From Cohnella terricola (GTDB lineage: Bacteria; Bacillota; Bacilli; Paenibacillales; Paenibacillaceae), in the NCBI RefSeq assembly GCF_007786475.1, contig NZ_VNJJ01000005.1, positions 358,134 through 422,133 of the forward strand: a DNA stretch of 64,000 bases, read 5' to 3'. Below are positions 63,961 to 64,000 of the stretch, piece by piece. The position numbers were made by a program, and so were the translations under genes. How positions within the stretch are numbered: position 1 is the first letter of the stretch; each line of letters begins with the position of its first letter. Below the pieces are notes generated by a model, which was not told the origin of the DNA, made no database searches, and worked only from the letters and a program-made list of their open reading frames with translations.

Positions 63961-64000
63961 CATACTAGGTATGTCCGCATGTCAATAAATCGTTTTTCTT

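Overview
The window is a core-genome stretch from an endospore-forming member of the Bacillota, most likely Paenibacillaceae (Paenibacillus/Cohnella-like). Reasons: spoVM, a spoVIF-like gene and ricF are present; the gene order from rqcH (yloA) to recG follows the Bacillus subtilis ylo region; and RemA, a PrpC/PrkC pair, FakA/DegV and an S4 gene with its own leader are found. Many genes start with GTG or TTG behind strong GGAGG sites, and base composition is moderately GC-rich. No phage, IS element, CRISPR array, tRNA or rRNA gene was seen.

Layout. 1-5500: the 3' end of mtnN, then the acetate switch, acuA-acuC on the minus strand divergent from acsA, followed by about 1 kb of a 51-bp tandem repeat. 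5500-10620 (minus strand): a class A penicillin-binding protein, ferritin, a small Cys-rich DUF1450 protein with a Fur-box promoter, and rpsD with a long leader. 10600-20700: a GAF/GGDEF signalling protein, a lipoprotein, an M29 aminopeptidase, an HPr-like protein lacking the His site, YlaN, a Ca2+/H+ antiporter, an Asp23-family protein, an FtsW-type polymerase, YugN, an M20 amidohydrolase and a CBS protein. 20800-25300: an XPB-type helicase overlapping a helicase-associated partner, then ricF and ylbG. 25500-30900: a TrpXYZ-like ABC importer, an unknown gene, and an overlapping LysR regulator/PHP phosphoesterase pair. 30930-31390: two more short-period repeat arrays.

31400-59900 is the ylo-type housekeeping cluster. 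rqcH (minus) is divergent from the Ca2+ P-ATPase; then come purT, dapF and yitJ; then remA-gmk-rpoZ-coaBC-priA-def-fmt-rsmB-rlmN-prpC-prkC-rsgA-rpe. After these are spoVM behind a sigma-E-like promoter, rpmB on the opposite strand, yloU, fakA, a degV-family gene and recG. Compared with B. subtilis, yicC/yloC, thiN and sdaAB-sdaAA are missing, and purT-dapF-yitJ occupy the slot before remA. 59960-63480: a spoVIF-like gene, then a TPP riboswitch with terminator controlling a four-gene pyrimidine/thiamine-precursor import operon that includes a stand-alone thiamine-binding-family protein. The window ends in a 114-bp tandem repeat.

Most genes are conserved and recognisable. The less explained parts are four unrelated tandem-repeat arrays (three with a period near 51 bp) that mostly carry short dyads, the helicase pair, the truncated HPr-like protein, the Fur-box DUF1450 gene and an acuC gene with no ATG, GTG or TTG start in the right place. 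No clearly new multi-gene system was identified. Coordinates and motifs were read by eye, and family assignments rest on recalled similarity, not on searches.
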